Assembly: GCF_003391115.1 (NCBI RefSeq)
Contig: NZ_QTJP01000001.1
Span: 3,184,501-3,248,500, forward strand
Length of the DNA stretch: 64,000 nt
From: Sphingomonas crusticola
GTDB taxonomy: Bacteria; Pseudomonadota; Alphaproteobacteria; Sphingomonadales; Sphingomonadaceae
Reading direction: 5' to 3'
Position numbers and translations under genes: made by a program. Under the pieces are notes generated by a model. The model saw only the letters and a program-made list of their open reading frames with translations. It made no database searches and had not been told where the DNA came from. Below are positions 15,163 to 24,169 of the stretch, piece after piece; the first letter of the stretch is position 1; each line of letters starts with the position of its first letter.

Positions 15163-17433
15163 ATGTCGATGCGCCTGATGTTGATTGCCGCCGCTGCCCT
15201 TCTGTCGGGCACGGCGGCCGCGGAAACCGCCAGCCCTCTGACGGTTTCCGTGCCCCTGCTGCCCATGCCGGCTTCGATCGTGCCGAAAGCGGGGGCGTTC
15301 GCGCCGGCGGGCAGCACTTTGTCATACGATGCCGGCGACCCCGGCGTGCGCGCCGCCGCCGATCGGCTGAATGAATTGCTCATCCGATCCAGCCTGCCGG
15401 CAATCGCCGACGGCAAGGGCCGGACGATCCACCTTCGGCGGGATCGCACGGTTACTGGCGGCGAGGCCTACAAGCTGGATGTGACGCCCAGGGGGGTCAC
15501 CATCCGGGCCTCGACCGACACCGGTCTATATTATGGCGCGGTCACGCTCTGGCAGCTGATCCAGCAAGCCGGCCCCGGCGGTACGATCTCCGCCATGACG
15601 ATCGACGACGCGCCTGCATTCGCCTGGCGTGGCGTGATGCTCGATTCCTGCCGCCATTTTCAGCCGCCCGCCTTCATCAAGGGGCTGATCGACCGGATGG
15701 CGTTGGATAAGCTCAACGTGCTGCAATGGCATTTGACCGACGACCAGGGTTGGCGGTTGCAGATCGATCGCTACCCCCGCCTTACCGAAGTCGGGGCATG
15801 GCGCCAGGAAGCCGGCGCGGCTGGTCTCGACGCTGCGGGCAATCCGGTGCGCTATGGCGGCTTCTACACCAAGGCCGAGGTTCGCGAGATCGTCGCTTAT
15901 GCCGCCGCGCGCCACATCACGATCGTGCCCGAGATCGAGATGCCCGGCCATGCCAGTGCCGCGATCGCCGCTTATCCGGAACTGGGATCCTCCCCAACGC
16001 GGCTGACCCAGCCGAGCAACGATTGGGGCATATTGCCCAATCTGTTCAGCACCGAGGATGCGACCTTCACCTTCCTGGAAAATGTGCTCGACGAGGTGAT
16101 GGAGCTGTTCCCCTCGCGCTACATCCATGTCGGAGGGGACGAGGCGACCAAGGAGCAATGGGCCGCCAATCCGCGCATTCAGGCCAAGCGTACCGCGCTC
16201 GGCCTGACCAGCGACGACAAGCTGCAGGGCTGGTTCACCGCGCGGATCGGCGCCTACATCGAAAAGCGTGGGCGGCGCCTGATCGGCTGGGACGAGATAT
16301 TGCTCGGCGACGTGCCGCAGACGGCCACGATCATGTCGTGGCGCGGCATGGATGGCGCGATCACGGCTGCGAAGGCGGGGCATGACGCAGTGCTGTCGCC
16401 GGCGCCGGACCTGTATCTCGACAATCGCCAGAGCGATTCCGCGGATGAGCCGCCCGGCCGCGGGGCAATCATCGACTGGAAGAAGCTGTATGCTTTCGAC
16501 GTGGCGCCGCCGGCGCTGACCGTGGATGAGCGTAAGCATCTGCTCGGCCTGCAGGTCAATGAATGGACCGAGCATGCCCGGACCACGGATTATGTGGAGC
16601 GCATGATCTGGCCACGTGCGGCGATCCTGGCGGAACTCGGCTGGTCCAAGCCCGAGACGCGCGACTGGGCCGGCTTTGCGCCACGGCTTGCCGCCGAGCT
16701 TGGCCGTTATCAGGCGCTCAAGCTGGGCTATGATGTGACGCCGCTCGTGCCGCAGGCCAACATCAGCGGCACACCGGGGGCGCTCAAGGTATCACTGCGC
16801 CAACAGGCAGGCATTGGTACGATCCGCTATACCACCGATGGGACCGCGCCGACTGCGGCTTCACCGGCCTATCAGGCACCGATCGATACCAGCGGCATCC
16901 TGACGGCACAGGCTTTCCTCGACGCCCGGCCATTGGGCGTGGCGAAGAGCTTCCGCGTCGATGCAGCAAGCCTGTCCACGCGCGACGGGGCGCAGCTGGA
17001 GCTGTGCGCGAACAAATTGCCGCTGCGGCTGGAGGATGACGGCCCCGCCGCCGGGCCGCGTGCAATCCATTGGGTCGATATCATGCAGCCGTGCTGGCGC
17101 TGGCGCGGCGCTCCGCTCGACGGGGTGAGCAAGGCGACGGCGGTGGTCGGCAACGTGCCGTTCAACTTCTCGATCGGCGACGCGATCAACCATATCACCT
17201 TCCGCAAGCCGGAAACGCCTGCGGGTGAGCTGGAGATCCGGCAGGACGATTGCGACGGCCCGGTGATCGCGAAGCTGCCGCTTGCGCCTGCCGCGGCGAA
17301 TAGCGGCGTCACGACGCTCAGCGGCGCGGTCAAGGCAGGCGGTGGCACGCGCGACCTTTGCATCACCTTCACGCAAGATGCGCTCAATCCGCTGTGGGTG
17401 ATCGATAAGTTGACGCTGGCGCCGGATCAATGA
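15163..17433 (+). CDS. GH20 beta-N-acetylhexosaminidase (chitobiase-like), exported
   Basis: A 756-residue periplasmic enzyme releasing GlcNAc from chitooligosaccharides. There is a signal peptide (residues 1-20, ending TAAA), an N-terminal GH20b domain, and a catalytic barrel with WRGVMLDSCRHF, LQWHLTDDQGWR and HVGGDEATKEQW. In the last, the Asp326-Glu327 pair is the substrate-assisted catalytic couple. The long C-terminal part (about 520-756) contains a CHB_HEX_C-type segment (RYTTDGTAPTAASPAY) and a further beta domain. The stop overlaps the next gene's start by four bases (ATGA), so hydrolysis and PTS uptake are translationally coupled. Confidence 0.95.
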   Translation: MSMRLMLIAAAALLSGTAAAETASPLTVSVPLLPMPASIVPKAGAFAPAGSTLSYDAGDPGVRAAADRLNELLIRSSLPAIADGKGRTIHLRRDRTVTGGEAYKLDVTPRGVTIRASTDTGLYYGAVTLWQLIQQAGPGGTISAMTIDDAPAFAWRGVMLDSCRHFQPPAFIKGLIDRMALDKLNVLQWHLTDDQGWRLQIDRYPRLTEVGAWRQEAGAAGLDAAGNPVRYGGFYTKAEVREIVAYAAARHITIVPEIEMPGHASAAIAAYPELGSSPTRLTQPSNDWGILPNLFSTEDATFTFLENVLDEVMELFPSRYIHVGGDEATKEQWAANPRIQAKRTALGLTSDDKLQGWFTARIGAYIEKRGRRLIGWDEILLGDVPQTATIMSWRGMDGAITAAKAGHDAVLSPAPDLYLDNRQSDSADEPPGRGAIIDWKKLYAFDVAPPALTVDERKHLLGLQVNEWTEHARTTDYVERMIWPRAAILAELGWSKPETRDWAGFAPRLAAELGRYQALKLGYDVTPLVPQANISGTPGALKVSLRQQAGIGTIRYTTDGTAPTAASPAYQAPIDTSGILTAQAFLDARPLGVAKSFRVDAASLSTRDGAQLELCANKLPLRLEDDGPAAGPRAIHWVDIMQPCWRWRGAPLDGVSKATAVVGNVPFNFSIGDAINHITFRKPETPAGELEIRQDDCDGPVIAKLPLAPAAANSGVTTLSGAVKAGGGTRDLCITFTQDALNPLWVIDKLTLAPDQ

Positions 17434-19931
17434 CGGTCGCAATCGCCAGTCCGCTGGCCGGTTGGGTTACCGCACTCGACGATGTTCCCGATCCAGTGTT
17501 CGCTGGACGGATGCTGGGCGATGGGGTGGCCATCGATCCGACCGAGGGCGAGGTGACCGCTCCGGGCCCGGGCGTGATCGTCACGCTCAACCCGTCGCGC
17601 CATGCCGTGACGATCGAGCTGGACAGTGGCGTACAGCTCCTGATCCACATCGGGATCGATACGGTGGCGCTCGCTGGTGCCGGCTTCACCGCCCACGTCA
17701 CCGAGGGCCAGCGCGTTGCGGCGGGCGAGGCGCTCATCAGCTTCGACATGGATTATCTCGCGCGCCACGCGAGAAGCCTGATCACGCCGGTAATCGTCAC
17801 GCGCGGCGAGGGCGTTTCGGGCAGTACGGAACGATTGGTGGCGGGCGGCGCGGCCTTGCTCGAAGTGCAGGCCACCACCGGGACCTCAGCCAGCGACCAA
17901 GCGGTTCAGACCAGTTCGCGGAGCCTGCGGCTGCCGCTCAAGCACGGCCTGCACGCCCGCCCGGCGGCGCGCATCGCGGAACTGGCGCGCGGCTTCGAGG
18001 CAAGCGTGGAACTACGCACGCAGGATGGCAGGACCGCATCGGCATTGAGCCCGGTGGCGATGCTCGCGCTGACGCTTGCCCATGGCGCGGATGTCACGGT
18101 TTCGGCCGGTGGAGCGCAGGCGGAAGCGGCGGTGGCGGCGATCGTCGACTTGATCGAAAGCGGCATGGGGGAATTGGCGGCGGTCGCCTCCGATGCAGCG
18201 ACGATGCCGATGGCTGCCTTTGTCGCTGAGCCTGAGCCTGAGCCAGCCGCCGCGCCGACCGGGACACTGCGGGGCGTCACGGCCGCGCCCGGTTTCGCCG
18301 TGGGGAGGAGCTTCCGCTTCGATCCTTTGGCGGTGCCGGCGCCAAGTGCGCGCGGCAGCGGCATAGGGGAGGAGCGCGCGGCACTCGAGACGGCGCGCAG
18401 TGTCGTGCGGGACTATCTGCGGCCGCGGTCGCTGGGGCAGGGCGCGGCCGCGCAGGTCGCGCAGGCCCATCTCGCCTTTCTCGACGATCCGGCGCTGCTG
18501 GGCGAGGCGGAGAAGGCGATCGCGGCAGGCGCCTCGGCCGGGCAGGCGTGGATCGGGGCCGGCAAAGGATTTGCGGCCGCGCTCGCGGGCGGCGGCGATC
18601 GCTTCGCCGAACGGATCGACGATCTGCGCGACGTGGAGCGCCAGGTCCTCGCGGCATTGGCGGGCGAGGAACTCGACCGCGCCGTGCCGGCGGGGGCGAT
18701 CCTTATCGCGCGGGAAATTCTCCCTTCGCAATTGATGGCGCTGGCCGATGCCAGCGTCGGCGGCATCTGCACGGCCGAGGGCGGGCCTACATCGCACGCG
18801 GCGATCATCGCCGCGTCGATGGGCGTGCCGATGCTGACCGCGCTCGGACGCGCGATCGAGCGTGTTGCCGACAATATTCCGCTGATCCTCGACGCCAGCA
18901 AAGGCATCGTCATCATCGACCCCTCTCCCGCCGCCCAAGCAGCGGCCGCGGCCGAGCAGGGTGCGCGCGACAGGGACGGGGCGGCGGCGCGAGCCCGCCA
19001 GCACGAGGCCGCCGTCACGCGCGACGGCAAGACGATCGAAGTCTTCGCCAATCTGGGATCGTTGGCCGATGCGCAGGCGGCCGTGCGCGAAGGCGCCGAA
19101 GGATGCGGCCTGCTACGCACGGAATTCCTATTTCTCGACCGGCCGAGCGCTCCCGACGAAGAGGAGCAGCGCGCGGCTTATCAGGCGATCGCGGACGCGC
19201 TCGATGGCCGCCCCTTGATCGTGCGCACGCTCGATATCGGTGCCGACAAGCCCGCACCCTATCTGCCGATGCCGGCGGAGGAAAACCCCGCGCTGGGTGT
19301 GCGCGGCTTGCGGCTGGGGCTCGCGCGGCCGGAATTGCTGAGGACGCAATTCCGCGCGTTGATCGGTGTCGATGCCCCTGGTCTCAAGATTATGCTGCCG
19401 ATGGTTGCAAGCGCGAGCGAGCTCACCGAAGCACGGGCGATCCTTGATCGCGAAGCCATCGCGATGGGCCGCGCGGCGCCGCCGCTTGGGATCATGGTCG
19501 AGACACCGGCGGCCGCGTTGATTGCCGATACGCTCGCGGCGGATGCGGCCTTCTTCTCCATCGGCAGCAACGATCTCAGCCAATATGCGCTGGCGATGGA
19601 CCGCGGCAATGCAGGGACCGCCGCCGGGCTCGACGCGCTCCATCCGGCGGTGTTGCGGCTGATCCGCGCGACGGTGGATGGCGGCGCCCGGCATGGCCGA
19701 TGGACTGGCGTGTGCGGCGGCGTCGCGGCGGATCCGCAAGCGGTCGCGATCCTCGTCGGCCTGGGCGTGACCGAATTATCGGTGCCGCCGGCCGCCGTTG
19801 CCGAAATCAAGCAGATCGTTCGGCGGATCGATATGCAGGGCGCGATGATCCTCGCCGCCCGCGCCTGCGATGCGGCGAGCGCCGCTGTCGTGCGCGAGCT
19901 GGTTCGTGCCTTCATGGGAGGCCTAGCGTGA
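17430..19931 (+). CDS. ptsP: Single-chain PTS phosphotransferase EIIA-HPr-EI
   Basis: An 833-residue fusion of three PTS proteins. EIIA of the glucose type spans about 1-150 (LLIHIGIDTVAL, phospho-His73). HPr spans about 165-250 (LKHGLHARPAARI, phospho-His175). Enzyme I spans about 275-833, with GGPTSHAAI carrying phospho-His456, ENPALGVRG and the C-terminal PEP-binding barrel FFSIGSNDLSQY. It passes phosphate from PEP through all three domains to the EIIB of the next gene. The ATG at 17430 overlaps the hexosaminidase stop, and its TGA overlaps the GTG of nagE, so three genes are coupled. This domain order is known for GlcNAc PTS systems of proteobacteria. Confidence 0.95.
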   Translation: MTVAIASPLAGWVTALDDVPDPVFAGRMLGDGVAIDPTEGEVTAPGPGVIVTLNPSRHAVTIELDSGVQLLIHIGIDTVALAGAGFTAHVTEGQRVAAGEALISFDMDYLARHARSLITPVIVTRGEGVSGSTERLVAGGAALLEVQATTGTSASDQAVQTSSRSLRLPLKHGLHARPAARIAELARGFEASVELRTQDGRTASALSPVAMLALTLAHGADVTVSAGGAQAEAAVAAIVDLIESGMGELAAVASDAATMPMAAFVAEPEPEPAAAPTGTLRGVTAAPGFAVGRSFRFDPLAVPAPSARGSGIGEERAALETARSVVRDYLRPRSLGQGAAAQVAQAHLAFLDDPALLGEAEKAIAAGASAGQAWIGAGKGFAAALAGGGDRFAERIDDLRDVERQVLAALAGEELDRAVPAGAILIAREILPSQLMALADASVGGICTAEGGPTSHAAIIAASMGVPMLTALGRAIERVADNIPLILDASKGIVIIDPSPAAQAAAAAEQGARDRDGAAARARQHEAAVTRDGKTIEVFANLGSLADAQAAVREGAEGCGLLRTEFLFLDRPSAPDEEEQRAAYQAIADALDGRPLIVRTLDIGADKPAPYLPMPAEENPALGVRGLRLGLARPELLRTQFRALIGVDAPGLKIMLPMVASASELTEARAILDREAIAMGRAAPPLGIMVETPAAALIADTLAADAAFFSIGSNDLSQYALAMDRGNAGTAAGLDALHPAVLRLIRATVDGGARHGRWTGVCGGVAADPQAVAILVGLGVTELSVPPAAVAEIKQIVRRIDMQGAMILAARACDAASAAVVRELVRAFMGGLA

Positions 19932-21637
19932 AGTTCTCGCTGGAATCGCTACAGCCGCTCGGGCGCGCGCTGATGCTGCCGATCGCGGTATTGCCCATCG
20001 CCGGTCTGCTGCTGCGCCTCGGCCAGCCGGATTTGCTCAACCTGCCGTTCGTTGCGGCGGCGGGTGGCGCCGTGTTCGACAATCTCGGCCTGCTGTTCGC
20101 GGCCGGGATCGGCGCGGGGCTGGCCAAGGACGGCAATGGCGCGGCCGCGCTTGCCGGTCTGGTCTGCTTCCTGATCGCCACGCGCGGTGCGGCGACCCTG
20201 TTGCCGGTGCCGGCCGAAGTGATTGCGGGTTTGGCCAAGGAGGCGGCGGATCTCGCCAGCGAAGCCTACCGCACCAAGGCGATCGACAAATTGTCGGTGC
20301 CCGTCGGCATATTGTCGGGCCTTGCGGCGGGGGCAGCCTATAACCGCTATTCGGCCATCAAATTGCCGGACTATCTTTCCTTCTTCGGCGGCCGCCGCTT
20401 CGTGCCGATCGTATCGGGTTTCGCCGGGCTGTTCCTCGCTGCAATCGTCGGCTTCGGCTATGCGCCAATCGCCGCAGCGGTCGATGGGCTCAGCCGCATC
20501 GTAATCCATTCGGGCATGGTCGGGCTGTTCCTCTACGGCGTGTTCAACCGGCTGCTGATCATCACCGGCCTTCACCATATCCTCAACAACGTCGTGTGGT
20601 TCATCGTCGGCGATTTCCATGGCTCGACCGGAGATTTGAAGCGCTTCTTCGCGGGCGATCCGGCCGCCGGCAGCTTCATGGCAGGCTTCTTCCCGGTGAT
20701 GATGTTCGGCCTGCCCGCGGCATGCCTGGCCATGTATCGCGCGGCCTTGCCCGAGCGTCGCAAGGCAGTGGGCGGCCTGCTGCTGTCGATGGCCTTGACC
20801 GCTTTCCTCACCGGCGTGACGGAGCCGATCGAGTTCAGCTTCATCTTCCTGGCGCCCGCTTTGTACGCGGTGCACATGCTGCTGACCGGTGCTGCTTTCG
20901 TGGTGATGGACCTGCTCGGGGTGAAGCTGGGCTTCACCTTCTCGGCGGGTGCGCTGGATTATGTGCTCAACTTCACCAAGGCGACGCGGCCGTTGCTGCT
21001 GCTGCCGGTCGGGCTGGCATATTTCGGCATTTACTATGTCGCGTTCAGCTTTGCGATCCGCCGCTTCAACCTGAACACGCCTGGCCGCGAGACGGAGGCG
21101 ATCGCCGCGCCGGTCGCCGCGGGTGATCGCGGGGCTGCCTTTATTGCCGCGCTCGGCGGATCGTCCAACCTCTCGAGCATCGATGCCTGCACCACGCGGC
21201 TGCGGCTGCTGGTGGTAAATCAGGCGAATGTCGATGAGCCGCGGCTCAAGGCGCTTGGCGCGCGGGGCCTGCTACGCCCCAGCGCGCAGGGTCTCCAGGT
21301 CGTGCTGGGGCCGATTGCCGACCAGGTTGCCACGGAGATGCGCGCCGCCGCCGGGACACTCGCTGCACCCGCTCCGACACCAGGGCAGCAAGCGGCAATC
21401 CCCGTCGCGCAGGTCGATGCCAGATCTTGGCTCGCTGCGATCGGAGGGCGTGACAATCTGCTCGAGGCAGGCGCAGCCTCGAGCCGTGTCTGGCTAAAGC
21501 TGCGGGATGTCGACCGGATCGATGCCGCCGCACTGCAAGCGCTGGGCACGCGGGCGATCGCGGTGCCCGCCGACGGCATCGTTCACCTGATCGTCGGCGC
21601 GGATGCTATCCCGCTCGCGGCAGCCCTGCGTCAGTAA
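19928..21637 (+). CDS. nagE: GlcNAc-specific PTS EIICB permease with a second, degenerate EIIB domain
   Basis: The start is GTG at 19928, overlapping the previous TGA by four bases, giving 569 residues. The EIIC membrane domain (about 1-385) has LGRALMLPIAVLPIAGLL and ITGLHHILNN. The first EIIB domain (about 395-475) has the phospho-cysteine in DACTTRLRL (Cys421). A second EIIB-like repeat (about 495-569) aligns column for column (NLLEAGAASSRVWL against NLSSIDACTTRLRL) but has alanine in place of the cysteine, so it cannot be phosphorylated. The protein imports and phosphorylates GlcNAc using phosphate from the upstream EIIA. Its end overlaps the convergent sulfotransferase gene by seven bases. 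Confidence 0.93.
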   Translation: MKFSLESLQPLGRALMLPIAVLPIAGLLLRLGQPDLLNLPFVAAAGGAVFDNLGLLFAAGIGAGLAKDGNGAAALAGLVCFLIATRGAATLLPVPAEVIAGLAKEAADLASEAYRTKAIDKLSVPVGILSGLAAGAAYNRYSAIKLPDYLSFFGGRRFVPIVSGFAGLFLAAIVGFGYAPIAAAVDGLSRIVIHSGMVGLFLYGVFNRLLIITGLHHILNNVVWFIVGDFHGSTGDLKRFFAGDPAAGSFMAGFFPVMMFGLPAACLAMYRAALPERRKAVGGLLLSMALTAFLTGVTEPIEFSFIFLAPALYAVHMLLTGAAFVVMDLLGVKLGFTFSAGALDYVLNFTKATRPLLLLPVGLAYFGIYYVAFSFAIRRFNLNTPGRETEAIAAPVAAGDRGAAFIAALGGSSNLSSIDACTTRLRLLVVNQANVDEPRLKALGARGLLRPSAQGLQVVLGPIADQVATEMRAAAGTLAAPAPTPGQQAAIPVAQVDARSWLAAIGGRDNLLEAGAASSRVWLKLRDVDRIDAAALQALGTRAIAVPADGIVHLIVGADAIPLAAALRQ

Positions 21638-23310
21638 CCGCCGCGCGCGATCGGCCGATCGAGGAGCGGCGCGACCGGCGCAAGTTGCCCGGTATAATTG
21701 CGCCACCGTCCGACCGCCCGGTTGTGGAGCGGCTCACGCACCTGAGCATAGCTTGGCGTCGGTGCATGGCGGCGGCTTTGGTGGAATGCGGTCTGCGCGG
21801 GCTCTGGAGGAAGGCCGATAAAGCCCATCAGCCTCGCGGTCTCGACCTTCTGGTCGGCTATGAAGCTTTCGTAGCGAAATGCGTAAGGGGCGATACCGGC
21901 GGAAAGATATCGTTCGGTGAGGTCTGACACGGATGCCAGATGGCGCGCGGCGTCTTCCAGCCGATACGTGCAGTGCAAGCCGTGCGTCATGTCGTGCTGC
22001 ATCGCCGACACCAGAATATCGCGGGGGTCGCGTTGAACCGCAATCAGCGGTGCCGCAGGGCAAGCGAGGCGCAGCAGCGGCAGGTAGACTTCGTTGAGCG
22101 GCATCTTGTCGGTGAAGAAGTCCGCGCCTTCGGCAAGCAGCCCGTAGGCCTCCGCCTGTGCGAGGTAGAAGTCGCGTATGCGTGTGACGATGCCGGCGTC
22201 ATCCTTCAACTGCTCGAGCGCGGCCGGAAAGGGTAGACCCGTCCATCCCTGGATGAGCGTCGGCAGTTCGGCCACGAACGGCAATTCCCCTCCGGCGCGA
22301 ATCCGCGAATGGCTGGCCAGCACCTGCTCCGTCATTGTCGTTCCCGAACGGGGGAAGCCGAGAATGAAAATCGGCTGGGCAACGTCGTTACGCGTGGGCG
22401 CCGGGGTAAGCTCGCTCAGCCGCGCGGCAAGCGCGGCCAACGTTTCGAAGTCGCGCGCAACCGCTTCGGCGGCGTAGACGTGCCCCCGGGCCTGCGCGAG
22501 TTGCGCCTTCGCTTGCACCGCGTCGCACCACGCCTCGTCATAGCGGGCAGCGCGGTCGCGCAGCCGCGCGCGCAGCAGCAGCGGTGTGCCGGAGAGGTCG
22601 GCAACGGCATCAAGCAAGGCGAGACCGGCGCGCCATTGCCGGGTGCGGCTGAGCAGGTGAGCGCGCTGGGCCGTGACGTCGCGCCCCTCGCGCCGTGCAA
22701 TGGTTTCCGCGCGGTCCAGCAAGGAAGCCGCCCGATCGAACTCGTCACGCTGCTCGGCCAGTTCAGCCAGATGCACGAGGGGCGCGAGCATGTCCGGCGC
22801 GGCGGCAATGGCATCCTGCAGGAGAGGCTCGGCTTCCCCAAGCTTGCCCTGTCGCATGAGATTGCGGCCGAGATTGGCGAGAAGCTGGGGGTGCCGCCCG
22901 GCCAGCGCGATCGCGCGATGAAGGTGATGTGCGCCCGGTACCAATATTTCGCGCTCGGACAGCAACGCGCCGAGCATGGCATGGGCTTCAGCATGGCTCT
23001 CGTCCACCGCCAGCGCGGCGCGCAGCACATGCTCGGCCTCGGGCCTGCGCCCGCCTGCCAGCAAAAGCCGGGCAAGGTCGCTGCGCGGCCACTGCCGGCC
23101 AGGCGCCAGCATGATCACGCGGCGGAGAGTGGCTTCCGCATTCGGCCGATCGTTGCGGGCTTGCTGGCAGAGGAACAGGATTTCGAGCGCGTCGATATCG
23201 TCGGGGGATTGCCGCAGCGTCTCGCGCGCCAACGAATCGGCCACTGCATATTGCCCTTGGCGAACGGCTGCACGGGCGTTCGCGAGCCGGTTCTGATCCG
23301 CTGCTTGCAC
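21631..23310 (-). CDS. TPR-repeat sulfotransferase
   Basis: About 559 residues from a GTG at 23310 (preceded by GGGGG); open frame continues to an ATG at 23388 and TTG at 23409, but that stretch does not look coding and overlaps the tetR promoter. The N-terminal half is TPR-like alpha helices (LANARAAVRQGQYAVADS onwards). The C-terminal half is a sulfotransferase with the 5'-phosphosulfate loop FILGFPRSGTTMTEQVLASH and the 3'-phosphate segment AVQRDPRDILVSAMQHDM, so it should use PAPS. Acceptor unknown; the fold resembles tyrosylprotein sulfotransferases. It converges on nagE with overlapping ends. A second copy lies at 36094-37974 beside another TonB receptor. Confidence 0.85.
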   Translation of the reverse strand: MQAADQNRLANARAAVRQGQYAVADSLARETLRQSPDDIDALEILFLCQQARNDRPNAEATLRRVIMLAPGRQWPRSDLARLLLAGGRRPEAEHVLRAALAVDESHAEAHAMLGALLSEREILVPGAHHLHRAIALAGRHPQLLANLGRNLMRQGKLGEAEPLLQDAIAAAPDMLAPLVHLAELAEQRDEFDRAASLLDRAETIARREGRDVTAQRAHLLSRTRQWRAGLALLDAVADLSGTPLLLRARLRDRAARYDEAWCDAVQAKAQLAQARGHVYAAEAVARDFETLAALAARLSELTPAPTRNDVAQPIFILGFPRSGTTMTEQVLASHSRIRAGGELPFVAELPTLIQGWTGLPFPAALEQLKDDAGIVTRIRDFYLAQAEAYGLLAEGADFFTDKMPLNEVYLPLLRLACPAAPLIAVQRDPRDILVSAMQHDMTHGLHCTYRLEDAARHLASVSDLTERYLSAGIAPYAFRYESFIADQKVETARLMGFIGLPPEPAQTAFHQSRRHAPTPSYAQVREPLHNRAVGRWRNYTGQLAPVAPLLDRPIARGGY

Positions 23311-23393
23311 CCCCCAGCCTATCGCGCATTGAAGCGATGGAACAGCGCGCACGGAGAGCGCTCGGTATTTCCGTGACTTATGGAGCATGACGC

Positions 23394-23433
23394 TAGACGC
23401 GAGACACAATCTTCACTATATACCGCCCGGTAT
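23394..23433 (+). promoter_or_regulatory. tetR promoter and autoregulatory operator over the start codon
   Basis: ATACCGCCCGGTAT (23420-23433), a 14-base dyad with arms ATACCG/CGGTAT, covers the probable -10 box TATATA (23417-23422) and the first two bases of the ATG at 23432. A weak -35 TAGACG sits at 23394-23399. The same arms occur at 24104-24117 in front of the efflux operon, indicating autorepression. Confidence 0.7.
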
Positions 23434-24046
23434 GGAAAGCGTTCTCTCTTGTCTCACGCCCAAGGGGCGTCCTCGTGAATTCGATATTGACGAGGCGCTG
23501 ACCGCGGCGCTGCGGGTTTTCTGGCAGCGCGGGTATGAAGGCGCCTCGATGGCCGAGCTTACCTCTGAGATGGGGATCGCCAAGCCCAGCCTTTATGCCG
23601 CGTTCGGCAATAAGGAAGAACTCTTCAAAAAGGCGCTCGACCTCTACGAGCGTGAGAAGATGGCTTATATGGCCGAGGCGCTGAAGGAGCCGACATCACG
23701 CAGGATGGCGGAGCGGCTTTTGATGGGCGCGCTCGAAATGCAGACCAGCAGCTGCAACCCCAAGGGATGTCTTGGCGTGATCAGTTCGGTCGCATGCGGA
23801 CAGGAACCGTCGCCGATCCGGGACTGCGTGATCGAACGCCAGAAATCCTCCCGCGACGCGCTGATTTCGCGACTCGAGGAGTATAAGGCAGAGGGCGATT
23901 TGCCTGCGGACATCGAGCCGGAAGCGCTGGCACGCTACATGACCGCGGTGCTGCAGGGGCTGTCAGTACAGTCCGGTACGGGGGCTTCTGCGCAGGAACT
24001 CAAGAGCTTAGTCGATATGGCGATGCGCACCTGGCCGGGGCGTTGA
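23432..24046 (+). CDS. TetR-family repressor of the RND efflux operon
   Basis: A 204-residue regulator. The helix-turn-helix lies at about 30-60 (GASMAELTSEMGIAKPSLYA) followed by FGNKEELF, the classic TetR signature. The C-terminal ligand domain contains a cysteine-rich patch (SSCNPKGCLGVIS, then VACG and RDC) that might sense electrophiles or thiol stress. I chose ATG 23432 over 23387 because the operator and -10 box lie between them. It is transcribed in the same direction as the efflux genes that follow; matching operators precede both units. Confidence 0.9.
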   Translation: MESVLSCLTPKGRPREFDIDEALTAALRVFWQRGYEGASMAELTSEMGIAKPSLYAAFGNKEELFKKALDLYEREKMAYMAEALKEPTSRRMAERLLMGALEMQTSSCNPKGCLGVISSVACGQEPSPIRDCVIERQKSSRDALISRLEEYKAEGDLPADIEPEALARYMTAVLQGLSVQSGTGASAQELKSLVDMAMRTWPGR

Positions 24047-24078
24047 CATAAAAAAGTACTAAGCGGTATAAAAAGCCG

Positions 24079-24117
24079 TTGACGCGTCGCAGCAGAGCGT
24101 TATATACCGATCGGTAT
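24079..24117 (+). promoter_or_regulatory. RND efflux operon promoter with TetR operator
   Basis: TTGACG (24079-24084), a 16-base spacer and TATATA (24101-24106) form a good sigma-70 promoter. The perfect 14-base palindrome ATACCGATCGGTAT (24104-24117) overlaps the -10 box and the start point. Its arms match the site over the tetR start. Confidence 0.75.
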
Positions 24118-24148
24118 TGAAGTGGCGAACCGTAAAGGAGCCGCCTGA

Positions 24149-24169
24149 ATGAAGAACCCGATCCAGTAA
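24149..24169 (+). CDS. Possible six-codon leader peptide (MKNPIQ) of the efflux operon
   Basis: Just after the promoter, ATG at 24149 opens a six-codon frame ending TAA at 24167. It is preceded by a strong AAAGGAG (24134-24140) at eight-base spacing. The ribosome site itself can pair with CAGGCTCC at 24174-24181 through a bulged stem. It may be a regulatory leader or a decayed gene start. Too short to prove as coding. Confidence 0.3.
   Translation: MKNPIQ

Noticed and set aside
13802-15325. 507-codon open frame on the minus strand
   Set aside because: Opposite the GlcNAc TonB receptor and running into the hexosaminidase; no recognisable domain or ribosome site.
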